NCBI GenBank assembly: GCA_029964075.1
Contig: CM057142.1
Span: 28,646,392 to 28,710,391, forward strand
Source: Patiria pectinifera
Lineage: Eukaryota > Echinodermata > Asteroidea > Valvatida > Asterinidae
Direction of reading: 5' to 3'
DNA length: 64,000 nt
Below are positions 21,006 to 31,790 of this stretch, piece by piece. The notes below the pieces were generated by a model, which saw only the letters and a list, made by a program, of their open reading frames with translations, was not told the DNA's origin and searched no databases. Numbering within the stretch: position 1 is the stretch's first letter; each line of letters starts with the position of its first letter. Position numbers and translations under genes: made by a program.

Positions 21006-21902
21006 TGGCATTCCAGGACAGTTTCTTTGGCGGGTACTTTTATAGCTCAAAATGATCTTTGTGGTTTTTGTATCCTGTAGTACTAGGTTTCACTGTGAAT
21101 TGTATAACAGCTGTGGGTGAGTGGTCTTGAAACTACACATTCATGTTACTCTTATAAGAATAAGAGTTTGTGATCAAAGGACATTGCTACTTTATTCTGG
21201 TTCAGTCAAGAAATGCATTAGCAGCAGACATTCATTGTAGATTGTTTGCAAGAGAGGAGCACACCCAAAATAATCCATCCTAAGTGACTCGGATGCTTTC
21301 CTACATTGTAGATGGGTCATTCTATAAATTTGGGGTCCACTTGTTTCCTGGCCGTTTACATCTGACGTCTATGATTTTATAAAAACTGGATGTACTCGTA
21401 CTCCTTAGTCCTTAATGCAATCATCTTCCAAGAGAGATTGTGAAAACTACCTACTCAACAAACAAAAATTCATTTGAAGCCATTTTTAATACTTGAATGG
21501 CAAAGTTCAGAGGTGTAACATGAACAGGAACAAAATGTCACACTTTGGACCCCAAACCTATTGAATGACCCAGATAAAAATTATATTAGTTTCATTTTCT
21601 TTATGCACCTTTGCTCTATGAAGTGAATATGCACATTATGCATAGCCTTTATTCAAGAAAAGTGGTTTCGGCGCTATTATGTGCATACAGGAGACAAATT
21701 TGAATACTTTTCTCTTTCTGAAGTAATGATTAATGCAGGGGGTATTAGGCACGAGTATAAATGATGGTATGCTGCCCCCGTTGGGTCATGCGTGGCCCAG
21801 ATAAAAATGGTGATGGACCATCAACAGAACGGTCAAGCATTTGTATATTACACATGTACATCATAACAACATGAAACTTGTTCTGCAGAATCAAGAAATA
21901 AA
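21006..21902 (+). other. SYMPK: Likely SYMPK 3' UTR
   Basis: Unique-looking AT-rich sequence after the stop. The first clear canonical AATAAA I find is at 21897-21902, which would give a 3' UTR of about 900 nt. The real end could be earlier with a variant signal. Confidence 0.45.
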
Positions 21903-23369
21903 AAATCACGCTTCTTAAAAAGTCTGACTTTGTGCTTATTTTGTGGTAGGCGTGAGGAAACGTGACGTGTTTTGTCCGAATGTGTTTATCATCATATTCT
22001 GGGTTCGACGTGTCTAGCGAGTTGACTAACATGATTGGGACAGAAATTCATATACATTTTTGTATGCGCCTATTGCATAATATGCATACACCTGTGCATT
22101 ACGTTTCCATAAAGTGGGCCAATGATAGCTCACCTGTTCCACTTGGGGAGCATCAATAAGAGTGAGGAATCTTTCTCCAGATCAGTGTACATTTTCCTTT
22201 TTTCTTTTTGAAAGCTTTCATCAGAAAATAACTCGTATATGTCAATTGTTTTCCCGAATGAGAAAAAAAATATGATGGAAACAGGCAATGAGGAATGGAA
22301 TGAGGATTTAACCCCTTGAAGAATGATAATGCTCCATTGCATGCACCAGCTTTACGCACAGTTCACGTGTACATGTTCTGGACGCGCTTACTCATTATTC
22401 TCTTGATTCTTAACCACACTAATAAGCAGCAACTTGACCAAGATATTATTTACAAAGGGAACATTTATTGACAATACACAAATAAAAGAACGCAACTACG
22501 AAAGCAAATATCAAATACTTTATACCTCAAAAGACATGGCATTCAAAGTTGCATTTAAAAGATTCACTTCGAAAAAAAATTTGATTTTTAAAGTGCTATT
22601 TCGCAGTCAACAGGGCAGATCTGTCTGTATGCAAAACCAAACCAGAATTAAAAGCCTTGTTTCAGTGTGTTCCACACTTCCACCCCCCCCCCAAAGATTT
22701 ATTCTTTGTTACAAAGTAGATATACATGTACATGCATGTCAGAAAAAAGTTATTGTTCGAGAGCATAAGAGAGCAACTATAAGGTTTTATAACATTGAAA
22801 ACTCTTTTGCCTTTGGGGAAATTTCCTCAGGTATTGACCCATTTATATTGCTAGTACACAAATTGCTTGCGATTTTCCACTCATTTACAACATGGTGTTT
22901 TATCACTAAAACAAATGCATGTAGCCTTATCATTGTATCTAACTTCTGCTGAATGAAAAACTCTATAAAAACTCACATTTTCAAAAAAAGCATTTATGTT
23001 AACTCACATCTTCAAAAAAGCATTTATGTTATCGTATGATTATGGAAAGCCCCCTCCAATCTTAATACTAAAAAAATGGTGAAAATTGATACCGCAATAT
23101 TTACATTATATGTATGGGATTTATTGGCAATACAACTGCCAAATATTTATTTAATCAGTTGTTTTCTTCAAATCTGCAAGGTTCTGTTTTGGCACAGTAA
23201 GCATGACAAGACTGTGCACATTTGTCAAGCACATTAGGTAATCTATTTGAAGAGTATACCAAACATGCATCTTGTGACTACAGACTTCAAGGGAAAAGTA
23301 GAAAGTAACCCCCCCCCTTCCATTATTTCTTTACCCTTTTTTATTTTTTTATTTATTTAAGACTTTTTT
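21903..23369. other. SYMPK/DPY30 convergent interval
   Basis: AT-rich sequence with no convincing gene, presumably containing the DPY30 3' UTR on the minus strand. Several TTTATT words (minus-strand AATAAA), for example at 23348-23357 and near 23120, could be its poly(A) signals. A 28-bp sequence with caaaaaaagcatttatgtta is tandemly duplicated at about 22979-23030. Confidence 0.5.
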
Positions 23370-23442
23370 TCAACTGCTTCCCTCAAATTGGTCTTTATTC
23401 TTCAGAAGGTAGCCAGCAAGGTACTCAATGGGGTTGGGTGGC
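23370..23442 (-). CDS. DPY30: DPY30 coding exon 4
   Basis: 73 nt ending with TGA (complement of 23370-23372). Encodes [20 protein letters not shown] then EGSS, the second helix of the dimerisation motif. The acceptor is ttgcacag. At this size it would escape a search for long ORFs. Confidence 0.97.
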
Positions 23443-26400
23443 CTGTGCAAAAAGACAACATTGAATAGAAATGGTAACATTGAATTAATGTCACAGAAAT
23501 ACAGCAAATGGACAAAGCAGTGCAAAGGCTTTTTGATATCCATTGTCATCTACCACACATATGTTATTATGCAAGTTTGTGTGAATGTCCAAGGCATGGT
23601 CTTGTGTGTCCGAGCTCAAGTAACAGTTTTAGGCAGTGTCTACAATTGTTGAGACCCGTCTGTTGGCTGTTATATTAATTTTTCAGAAAACTGGTTCCCT
23701 GAAAGCAATCATGCACAAGTAAAATGCCAAAATTTGGGGGTACACATGTATAAGGCTGCTGACCCCATCAAAGTACCAATGATTATAATTTAGGACATGG
23801 GTAGCCACTAAATATCGCATGATCCATCGGAGATTTTACGTCTGATTCAATGGCAAATAACATAAACATGTATACAACTGCACCTGAGTTGAAATCAAGC
23901 CATCACAAGTTATCCTGTCTCATGTTATGTGATAGGCCTAAGCTTTTCAACTGAACTAATGAGGTAGGCAATTGTTTGTCAATGCTCCCCTGCAAAGCAC
24001 CAGGGCCCAATTTCACGGCGCTGCTTAGTACTAGTTAGCAGAAAAGTTGTGCTTGCTAAAGCAGAAAGTTGTGCTTTTAAAAGTACTATACCATGGCGTG
24101 GATGTGCGTGGAGATTTCTGTCGTTACGTCGCTTTTGCTGTGCTTTTACTGCTTATGGTCTCCATGAAATAGACGTAGGCTTAGCAGCGCCATAAAATTG
24201 GGCCCAGTAGTTCATGTGCTTGGTCAATCACCTGACTTGTGATGGACTAGATTACAACTCTGTGAACCTTGTTTTATGTAAGATATAATGTGAAGCACAG
24301 AGTGTGTCAAAGTAAAAACTCAGAGCATGTACATGCAGTGGCTTAGGCCCAAAAAAAAAAGTCTCCGGTTTCTGGTATGCGCGCGCGTCGCCGTAGCCAT
24401 GCGCTTTGGCAAAATGAAAAAGTTTTTTTTTCAATGAAAGATGATGTCTCAAATCCGCCAAACTCACTGGTTTGACTGGAATTCTGCTGCTGCGCAATTT
24501 CAACGTGTTTTTAGATGGGGTTATGATCGAGAATAAGCTTTATGTGGCCTCTCTGGACTCCCATATATTTGCACTAAGTTTAGTCGGGCACCATTTGTAG
24601 TCATCAGCCGACATTTGAAGCAAATTTGAAGCAAAAAGTCGGGTAAAAAAAAAAAAAAAGCCGCGTTGCCGCACCACTTTTTGGACAAGCTCCATACCAG
24701 AAACCGGAGACTTTTTTTTTTTTGGCCTTACGTAGGATTTCTTAACCACCTATGGAAAAAAAATTTGAATGTATACAGCCACTTTTTACACTACCTTTGC
24801 TTAATTAAAAAGTTTGTATAACTTTCCAGTGAAGCACAGCTCGTCAATGGACTGAGCAAGCTGTACACATGGTACCATTTGAAATTGGCTGTGATTTTGT
24901 AACAACAAATCGGCCATGCAAATAACAGCTGAATGGCCCCCTGCCTACAACACTGCCGCGTAGCAGGCCAGCTGCAGATTTTTGTTTTAGCCTCACCTCT
25001 CCTTTGCCAATGCCGACATCCCCTGCAGGAGTATCGGCACCACAGTGTTATCGAGGTACGCTCGTGTCGTCAGTGACTCCAGGTCCACCTTGGTCTTTTC
25101 TACTTCCACCTTCTCGTGACTGATGATTTTCTGGATGTTCTCTGTCAGCCCGTGTTCCACGTGTGGCGACTCGGGCTTCGGGGGCTAAAAGGAAAGGGAA
25201 AGGGATGGTAGGTCAACACAAGCCAGCTTTGGTTTCATCTCTGGCTCTAAAATCATTGAGAAGCCTTAAAGGCATACATGTACATATAGGATCATTTGCT
25301 TTCATGCATTTTCTTCGTTTCCAATCGTAACACCACTCAAAATCCAAACAAGAATGTTCAAAAACCTAAGTTTCAGCTCGTTGGATGATACCATTTTAAT
25401 CATGCACAATATTTTTATCCTGAAACTGAAAAATCAGTCGATTGACTAAGTGTTGGAAATCACCTAATAATAATTATAATAACAAAGCATTTGTAAGGCG
25501 CACAATATCTAAAAAATAATGGTAGATTCAAAGGCGTCGGTCAGTGAAAAGTCAGTGTGTGTGAAGGTAGAGGTCATTATGTGTGAGAGAGAAACTGATC
25601 AAAGAGGTGGGTCTTTACGTGGCGTGTGAAGAGAGATGATTGGTGTATTGCCCTTATTAACTCGTCTGGTAACGAGTTCCAGAGACGCGGTGCAGAGCCA
25701 GAAAATCTGTATCCGTCTGTCTGTATCTGTATGGTTACGTTGCAGAAACCTATTCAGGCATTATCGCAACGGAGTATAGGCTCTCAAGGCACTGGGAGTT
25801 GTGTCTATTATTAGATGATACGATGATGAAATGCACAGTCTCTCTAGGTCGCCTTGAAACGAGTCTTCAGGACAAACAGTTCTTCATTCCTACATGTACG
25901 TAATGACAGCAAGCCGGACAGAACTTTTAGTGCTCGCATCCAGCTTTTCTGATGATCTCCAGCTTTTCTGATGATCTCCAGTATTAAACACAAAGAACCT
26001 GGAGACTCGCCCGATCAGCGTGACACCATTCCCCGACCCCCTAGAAATGAGGGTTCTCACTCGTTCAACCTCTTCAATGGGTCCCACCCATGACAATAGG
26101 GCAATGCCGGCCTCCCTGGCAAGAATGCAACGTAAGTTCAGCGTGACATGGCCTGGGTTATCTGAAGCTGGAGGTTGCAGCCCCCAACACCACAAAACAA
26201 CACATATCATTGAAACACCTGTCATCCTTTGACCTGCATGGGAGCTCGGATCCATGGCCAGTTGTTCCGTTTGATCAGGGTTACACTCAGCAAATCACTT
26301 CTGTGTTTGCGGCGTCTTGGTTTTGCACTTCCTCATGACACATGGCTCCCTTCTTGAAAAGACGAAACAATTTTTCACCTCCCTGGACGTGGCGGACCAG

Positions 26401-27752
26401 GCTTTCAAGGAGGAAATTGCGGAACCACATGTACTGGCAAAACATGTCATTCTTTCGTACTGTGAGGCCCAAGAAAGATTTGCTAACATGGCGTTTATTT
26501 CTCAATGAATCTGAAACCAATCAATCAATTTCGTTAAGATCACCTTGGTTCTTGGTGGACACCCTCAGGGTTGTTCTTGTATCCATGTTGTTCCCATGCT
26601 GGGCCGCCTCTCTTGATCCACATATATGCCTATCTGCATGTGCCAATGTACATGTACCCCATTACCCCCAATAACCGTTGGTTCCACATTCAAGTTTGAG
26701 CTCTTCCAAGTTCCATTCAGCCTGTCCACAGCCCCTCATATGTTCACCAAAATAGTCAAGACTATCGGCGGTGCCTTCACCGACAGTTACATGCGTTCAT
26801 ATACCTCGGTGATGGGGGTATTGAGGGAGGTATTGTGCACAAAGCCCATAAAATTCAAATTACTTACAGCATTTTCAACATTCCCGCCTACATTGCTCTC
26901 CACAGGCTGGGGTGTCATCTCAACTGCAATTTAAAAGAACATGCACAAATTCACCATTCAAATTGGAATACACAGTTTAGCAAGATAAGATTCTACAATT
27001 GGTTTTACTGAAACCCTAACTCTGCCATGCCTGCTCAATCCAACAGGATCCAACTATTTTACATACCCGTTTGGTCCTGTTGGATTGAGAAGTAAACCCC
27101 TTGCGGAAGCGTAACACCCGATGACTGTTTCGTGCACTCATATTAAGTTTACCATTCGCATCACGGCTGCGGTACTGGAACCGCAACCGATAGTGCATGA
27201 AACAGTCATCGGGTGTTACGCTCACATGACGCCATGCGCCAACAGCCAATCGCCAGCCGGCAAAAACGACTAGTTGACAGCCTGGTACCGGTAACCGACC
27301 GCCATTCATTGTACACAATTTTTTTTGTGCACAAACCATTGGCGATCCTGGCCATGCTCGCAAGGTTGTCAGGTTAGCGGTTATTCCTCCTGTTTTCACT
27401 GCAATTGTAGGCTGAATCTTCATCGTGGATCGTTTTTTACTTCAAGGACCTGTGTAATGGTTATTCCAGGCAAGTTTGGGGTGAGTTGCAGTTGCAATTA
27501 GTGTGTAACGGGGACAAAATTCTACATTTTCCAAATTTTGTTTGCCTATACTATCGTTTTCGAGAAAAATGAGCTCCAGCCCTAGATGACAACCCAATGA
27601 TAAAACTCAGGGCTGGGTAACTCCAGCTAGATCGATCAAGTGAAGGGGAAAAATAGTGATGGCCAGATATGGGAATCTTTCCAAATTTCCTATGCCGCGA
27701 TAGTAGAATTGCCGCAATAATAGTAATAGTAAACTGACTTACCTTCAGCCAT
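23370..27752 (-). CDS. DPY30: DPY30, complete gene (4 coding exons, 108 aa)
   Basis: DPY30 is the small dimeric core subunit of SET1/MLL (COMPASS) histone H3K4 methyltransferases. It docks on ASH2L and acts in the nucleus. Exons 27752-27743, 26923-26868, 25184-24997 and 23442-23370 (minus strand) join in one frame of 327 nt. The protein starts [14 protein letters not shown]. Its C-terminal two-helix dimerisation/docking motif reads [16 protein letters not shown], then [20 protein letters not shown] and NKDQFEGSS. Human DPY30 is 99 aa with nearly the same motif (the Dpy-30 family domain); the disordered N-terminus is divergent here, as expected. All introns are GT-AG and all junctions keep phase. 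The gene is convergent with SYMPK and has repeats only in its introns. Confidence 0.97.
24001..24208. mobile_element. MITE with GGGCCCAATT ends (DPY30 intron 3)
   Basis: Starts gggcccaatttcacggcgct and ends ggcgctgctaagcctac when read from the other side, then gggccc. It carries the same type of ends as 16396-16705. No ORF. Confidence 0.75.
24345..24731. mobile_element. MITE with long terminal inverted repeats
   Basis: The left end runs aggcccaaaaaaaaaa, then gtctccggtttctggtatg (24361-24379). The right end has cataccagaaaccggagac (24692-24710), then a T run and ggcctta. The inverted repeats of about 35 bp are essentially perfect apart from the A/T-run length. Confidence 0.85.
24997..25184 (-). 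CDS. DPY30: DPY30 coding exon 3
   Basis: 188 nt, 62 codons: [38 protein letters not shown] and [20 protein letters not shown]. It holds the first helix of the Dpy-30 motif. The acceptor is ccttttag; the donor is AG followed by gtgagg, splitting the Arg codon. Confidence 0.97.
25463..25880 (-). pseudogene. 3' end of a CR1/L2-like LINE (DPY30 intron 2)
   Basis: The minus strand encodes [18 protein letters not shown] then KTHLFDQF. This is the characteristic last part of many non-LTR reverse transcriptase ORFs (AP.LWNSLP...S...FK..LKTHLF). It is followed by a short 3' UTR with TTACAAATGC and an ATT-like tail (25463-25485). 5'-truncated. Confidence 0.8.
25938..26560 (-). pseudogene. Unidentified coding relic in DPY30 intron 2
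   Basis: Two minus-strand stretches read like protein. One (26520-26287) contains [20 protein letters not shown] and [20 protein letters not shown]. The other (26255-25940) contains [14 protein letters not shown] and [21 protein letters not shown] one-base shift links the first to a continuation [18 protein letters not shown] in the frame of the second. I do not recognise the family. It may be a transposon ORF or a retrocopy. Confidence 0.35.
26683..26790 (+). pseudogene. Reverse transcriptase scrap, DIRS/gypsy-like
   Basis: The plus strand encodes [20 protein letters not shown] then [10 protein letters not shown]. This resembles the LPFGLS.AP..FTK motif of DIRS/Ngaro and gypsy reverse transcriptases, with the PFG Gly replaced. 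No long ORF remains. Confidence 0.55.
26868..26923 (-). CDS. DPY30: DPY30 coding exon 2
   Basis: 56 nt encoding [18 protein letters not shown] after the split Val. The acceptor is aaattgcag; the donor is gtaagt. Low-complexity N-terminal tail, supported by splice sites and phase on both sides. Confidence 0.85.
27108..27222. repeat. Palindrome with a 30-bp near-perfect stem
   Basis: gcgtaacacccgatgactgt (27108 onward) is inverted at acagtcatcgggtgttacgc (27203-27222), and the pairing continues inward for about 10 bp more. The loop is about 55 bp. It lies in DPY30 intron 1, within 550 bp of the start codon. Confidence 0.8.
27743..27752 (-). CDS. DPY30: DPY30 coding exon 1 (10 nt)
   Basis: ATG GCT GAA G followed by gtaagt on the minus strand. 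Only three codons and one base; the fourth codon is completed to Val by the next exon. This ATG is chosen because it gives the right phase, has a strong donor and yields an N-terminus of usual length. The Met in the next exon (EMTPQP) is a less likely alternative start. Confidence 0.85.
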
Positions 27753-28250
27753 GACTAAATTCCAAATTTTCGTCAAGAAATTGCCAAATATCCGCTTATA
27801 ATTCGCAGCGTTTTTGTTACCAACCGGGAGCCAAGGCTACAACATGTATTTCTGCATCGCCAGTCGGGTACTCTACACATACATTTCCATTTCATGTACA
27901 ATTTAGCAGTTAATCTTGAACAGACGTCTAGATACTAATCTTGTCGGCGCAAAACAAAGGTTGCCCAATCTGGAAAAGGAACCCAACTACATTTTTTTTG
28001 TTAAGGTGGCCCCTGAATGCCGTCAATTAAAAAAAAAATGTTTTCAAGTGTAATGGCTTCTCTTCATCTTCGGGTATGTGCACTAAACAACCCAACACAA
28101 ACAAATGCATAACAGAAAAGAAAAAAAACACTCCCGCTATAGGCATATTTCCTAAAATACGGGAAAATACCACAATAGGATAATCGATTATTTGCTTTTT
28201 GTGCATTTGATTTCGTTTCGAGCAACAATTGTTCAAAGTGCGTAACAACC
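27753..28250 (-). promoter_or_regulatory. DPY30: DPY30 5' UTR and presumed promoter
   Basis: Sequence directly upstream of the DPY30 ATG on the minus strand. It is non-repetitive near the start codon. I see no clear TATA box. The promoter role is inferred only from position. Confidence 0.4.
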
Positions 28251-28314
28251 AACTTGTCGAAGTTTGGGCTTATAAGTGAATGCTATACATTTTTAAGGGA
28301 AAAAAGAGGGGGAA

Positions 28315-28560
28315 GGGGCTCGTCCATGGGCGTTGCGAGAGGGGGCCAAGGGGAAAAAAGGGAAAAAGGAAAAAAGAAAGAAAGAAAAAGAGGCGCGAAG
28401 TCATATTGCTGTTTATTTAATGGGGGGGGGGCAAATGTCCCTGCCCACACTCGAAAAATGATAAATCGACAATATGCTGGAAAAGTACAGGGATTTGGGG
28501 GGATGTTTTGCTCCCCCCCCCCTAAAAAATATCCTGGCGACGTCCATGGGTTCATCCGTT
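28315..28560. mobile_element. MITE with G-rich left and C-rich right ends
   Basis: The left end has tcgtccatgggcgttgcgag; the right end has cctggcgacgtccatgggtt, which is partly inverted around ccatgg and gcgacg. A purine-rich interior and runs of G and C separate them. Confidence 0.5.
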
Positions 28561-28899
28561 GGTAACGCACGTTGGTATTGCATCCGTTGGTAACGCAAAT
28601 GGTATAGTACTAGTCAAGCAGATTGGCGCACAATAATTATGATGGAATAATTGGAATTGTTCATTAATGATAAAAGCACGAAATTTGGCAAGCAGTCAGA
28701 GCATATAATGGGAAAGATATTAGGGCCGTCGCTGATTTGTCCTTTCAAAAAAATGTCACAGTATCAATATTCAAAATTAAGTTTCGTTCGATCAATATGA
28801 CTAAAAATATTACATCTTTCGAATAACGTTTCTTAAATTGTGAACATGCCAAACCGTACAAATATAGTAATTCGCAAAATAGGAAAAATGAAAGAAAAC

Positions 28900-29030
28900 T
28901 TTCAGGGTTCGAAATTAGCGGTAGCCCGCTAGCCAGATGCTAGTCAACTTACAGCGGCGGGCTAGTCAAATTATTCCTTAAGTAGCCCGGCGGGCGAGTC
29001 AATGATTATTGGGATACAGCAAAGATGAGC
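28900..29030. repeat. Short repeat with ggcgggctagtca words
   Basis: Imperfect repeated words (gtagcccgctagcc, ggcgggctagtcaa, gtagcccggcgggcgagtca) within 100 bp. Non-coding. Confidence 0.4.
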
Positions 29031-29589
29031 GGACAGGAAGAATTAAATCATTTAATTCAGAAAGAAGACCTCATCAACTTGTGTCTAATTTTACCAACTG
29101 TTTTAAAAGTTAAATTATTAGATCTGATTATTCAAAACCCTGCAAAAATGCCTCAAAATTTAGCCTGAAAATACGCCATTTTGTATTTTTTTTGGGGGGG
29201 GGGGTCGAACCCCACCCCTGCTCTGACACAACAAGGTAAGCTATTCTGCATCGGTTATTATGTATCTGACGGGTCTCGGGATCCCCCCACCCCCGAAAAA
29301 AGATCCGCGTCTGACGTACGTTTGGTAAATGTGATATCGACTTGCCAATATTTTGACCAAAATGAGGTTTTTTGTAGTTGATGTAGAATAAAAGAATGAA
29401 ATGTGGTAAGCAATTATTTGTTGGAGACCCAGAGTGTGGGATGGCCTGTGGGCCACGACCCGGCAGCTACAGGCGGCGTGATCAGCCGACGGCTCGTCCG
29501 TTTATAAGTGGCATTCTGACACCTTGAAAAACTTCACTTCCAGTGATGAATCATGATAAACAACCCGTCAAAAGAGTGAATCACAACAT

Positions 29590-30002
29590 GCGACGGGAGC
29601 GGATCCCGGATCTTTCTCGGGGTGGGGTGGGGGGGGGGTTCCTATCAACAAAAAAATGCTAAAATATGTACACAGGTTATTTTTTTCTCTGGACTCTTTG
29701 GCCTGCGAAAATCAATAGGTGAGGGCCGGGGTAGGGGGGGGGGGGCTAGCACAGTCATTTCAATGGGGGAGCTGTTCAAATCCGACGATTATTGTCAATG
29801 TGTTTCAGAATAGTGCACAAACCAAGCTGCCTCTGTCCTTATGTTTGGTTTTTTTTTGTTTTGTTTTTTGTTTTGTTTTGTTTTGTTTGTTTTTCAATGT
29901 CCGAGCAGGGGGGGGGGGGGGGGGTTTCATATTTTTATAAATAATTTCTACGAAAACAGATTTGGGGACCCCCCCCCCCCTCCCCGTATCCGCGTCTGGG
30001 CG
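29590..30002. mobile_element. MITE with GCGGATCC-type ends and poly-G/poly-C tracts
   Basis: The left end is gcggatcccggatctttctc followed by G tracts; the right end is C tracts followed by gtatccgcgtctggg, inverted relative to the left. Further copies sit inside each tandem unit (35092-35490, 40230-40530, 47750-48115). Related ends flank 30945-31086 and 41497-41662. Confidence 0.55.
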
Positions 30003-31345
30003 ACTCTTGTACAGTGCTTGTGTGAATTCGGTACCGGGGCGACGTCAAATCATATTCAGATTTTGTGAAGCTCATCGGGGTGCACACCGGTAAATCGGCC
30101 TCAATCCATCCGCCGAGCTCATGAATAAAAGTTATACCCTCAAAAAAATTCTATATTAGAGAGTTCTGAGAGCCATAAAATAGGGAATTGAAGAGATGTG
30201 GCAATGAACCTCTAGCCCGGACTTGGGGCGTCCAATACTGAGCACTTTGAATGCAATTGGGCTCGAAGGTGGCGCTATTTTGCCATGTTGTGCAGGGATC
30301 GTTTTTCAAGATGGCTACCTCTCCGCTTTGGGGAAAATAGGGGTCGTCTTCTTTCGGTGAGAATTTCTCGAAAAGTCAGTGGTCAATCCACCAAAAAATG
30401 AAAAGAAAATGACAGATGACATGTTGATCATCATTTTTTATGTGCAGCTTAAATACCTGTGAGAGTTCTGAGTATTTTTTTAAAGAATTTTGAAGTATGG
30501 GCACTTAGCACCAGTGTCTATGGGAATGTTAATGCAGGAACGCACCCATCAGCCCTTCCCGGTAAGAGGCCCTGATCATAGAGCGGGGTTACGAGCGAGG
30601 CGTTATCATACATAACATGAAGATGCACATTATGAACAGCGCCCCTACTGTAATGTGGTGTCCTGATGTAATGTTGTTTTCATATGATACAAAAAGGGTT
30701 TTTTTTGGAATTCAGGATGAGAACGTACCGTTCCCGTTATTTTTGAGGAAAATATAATGTTTGATTACCGGCTGATGAAGGACTGTTGGGAACAGCGAAA
30801 GGAATAGAGGTCTTATTTACACTGATAACAAACAAATCCGTAAAAGCAAATTATCGTTTCCCTTTTTTTTTAAGGACGTCCGTATAATACTGAAATAGGA
30901 GTGACGGAGTTGAGAATCTGTATCTTTCCAAATACAAAGAGTAGAAGTAAGGCGATGATCCAGAGGGGATGCAATCCCCCGCTCCTGAAACACACACAAA
31001 AATGTAGATCTATCATAAAAATGACGATCGGCTATAAACATCTGACGGGCCTGCCCCCCACCTAACAATTCCTAGATCCGCCCCTGAACGCACTTGATGC
31101 ATGTTTCAAAAAGCCTACGTAATGATAGTGGTGATTATTGCGTAACGATATATATGTTTAGTAAGCACAGGTATAAACTCACGACTTTTAACGAGGCTAG
31201 CCTATACATACAAACAAAAACGGTTGACTCATTATTGCCCCGAAATATCGACTTCTGCTCGTCCATGGAGCCAAAACAGATGCACGCAATGTTACACGTT
31301 TCTCCACCTATTATTAAGACATATTGTTTTTAGGAGAATTCTAAG

Positions 31346-31418
31346 GAAGCCTGATGGCCGAGTGGTTAGATTCGTCGTCCACGCATCGCGGGGTAAGGGT
31401 TCGAATCCCGTCGGTGTC
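31346..31418 (+). tRNA. tRNA-like sequence (probable pseudogene), copy 1
   Basis: A consensus A box TGGCCGAGTGG and B box GGTTCGAATCC lie at tRNA-like spacing, followed by a CTTTTT Pol III stop. The T stem has one mismatch (AAGGG against CCCGT). The acceptor stem pairs only partly and I cannot fold a convincing anticodon arm, so this is likely a tRNA-derived promoter or pseudogene. Confidence 0.5.
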
Positions 31419-31489
31419 TTTTTGCTTTTCAAGGCATGCATTATATTGAATCATTATGATGTTTAATTTCCCGGCGTAAAATACCAACA

Positions 31490-31790
31490 GTACCTTAGCT
31501 TAACCGGTAAGCACTGCTGCTGGTACTGTCCGCAAGTTCCAGGTTGGCGCCTTCGTACAGGTTCAGGGCATTTGGTCCACTCGGGGGATCAGGGCTTAGG
31601 GGCCGCCCTGTTCCTCCCTTAGCTCTTTGCTTTTACATGGTGCCTGGCCCTCCGGGGTTATATGGATGGATAGGGAAGGAAGTGTGTATTGGTCGGGGAC
31701 GCCGAGACCCCGGAAGAGAACTAAGGGATTGGCTGGGGCATTGTTATGGCTCAGACCGATCCCTGAAAGCTTGACTAGCACATAACTTTT
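31490..31790. repeat. Highly conserved block of the tandem unit, copy 1
   Basis: Begins with a hairpin, ACAGTACC pairing with GGTACTGT (about 31488-31530). A 76-codon frame (31544-31774) starts MAPSYRFRAFGPLGG. The same block at 36981-37281 and 42063-42364 differs by about three substitutions in 300 bp even in the most diverged unit. Function unknown. Confidence 0.6.

Noticed and set aside
30768..30810. CTGATGA followed by a hairpin and GAAA, resembling a hammerhead ribozyme core, in each tandem unit
   Set aside because: The closing pairs of stem II do not fit (A opposite C next to the core), stems I and III cannot be formed with a cleavage triplet, and the third unit has GTAA instead of GAAA.
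31224..31466. 80-codon frame across the tRNA-like sequence
   Set aside because: It covers a Pol III type box region with no protein similarity, and its matches are only the other tandem units.
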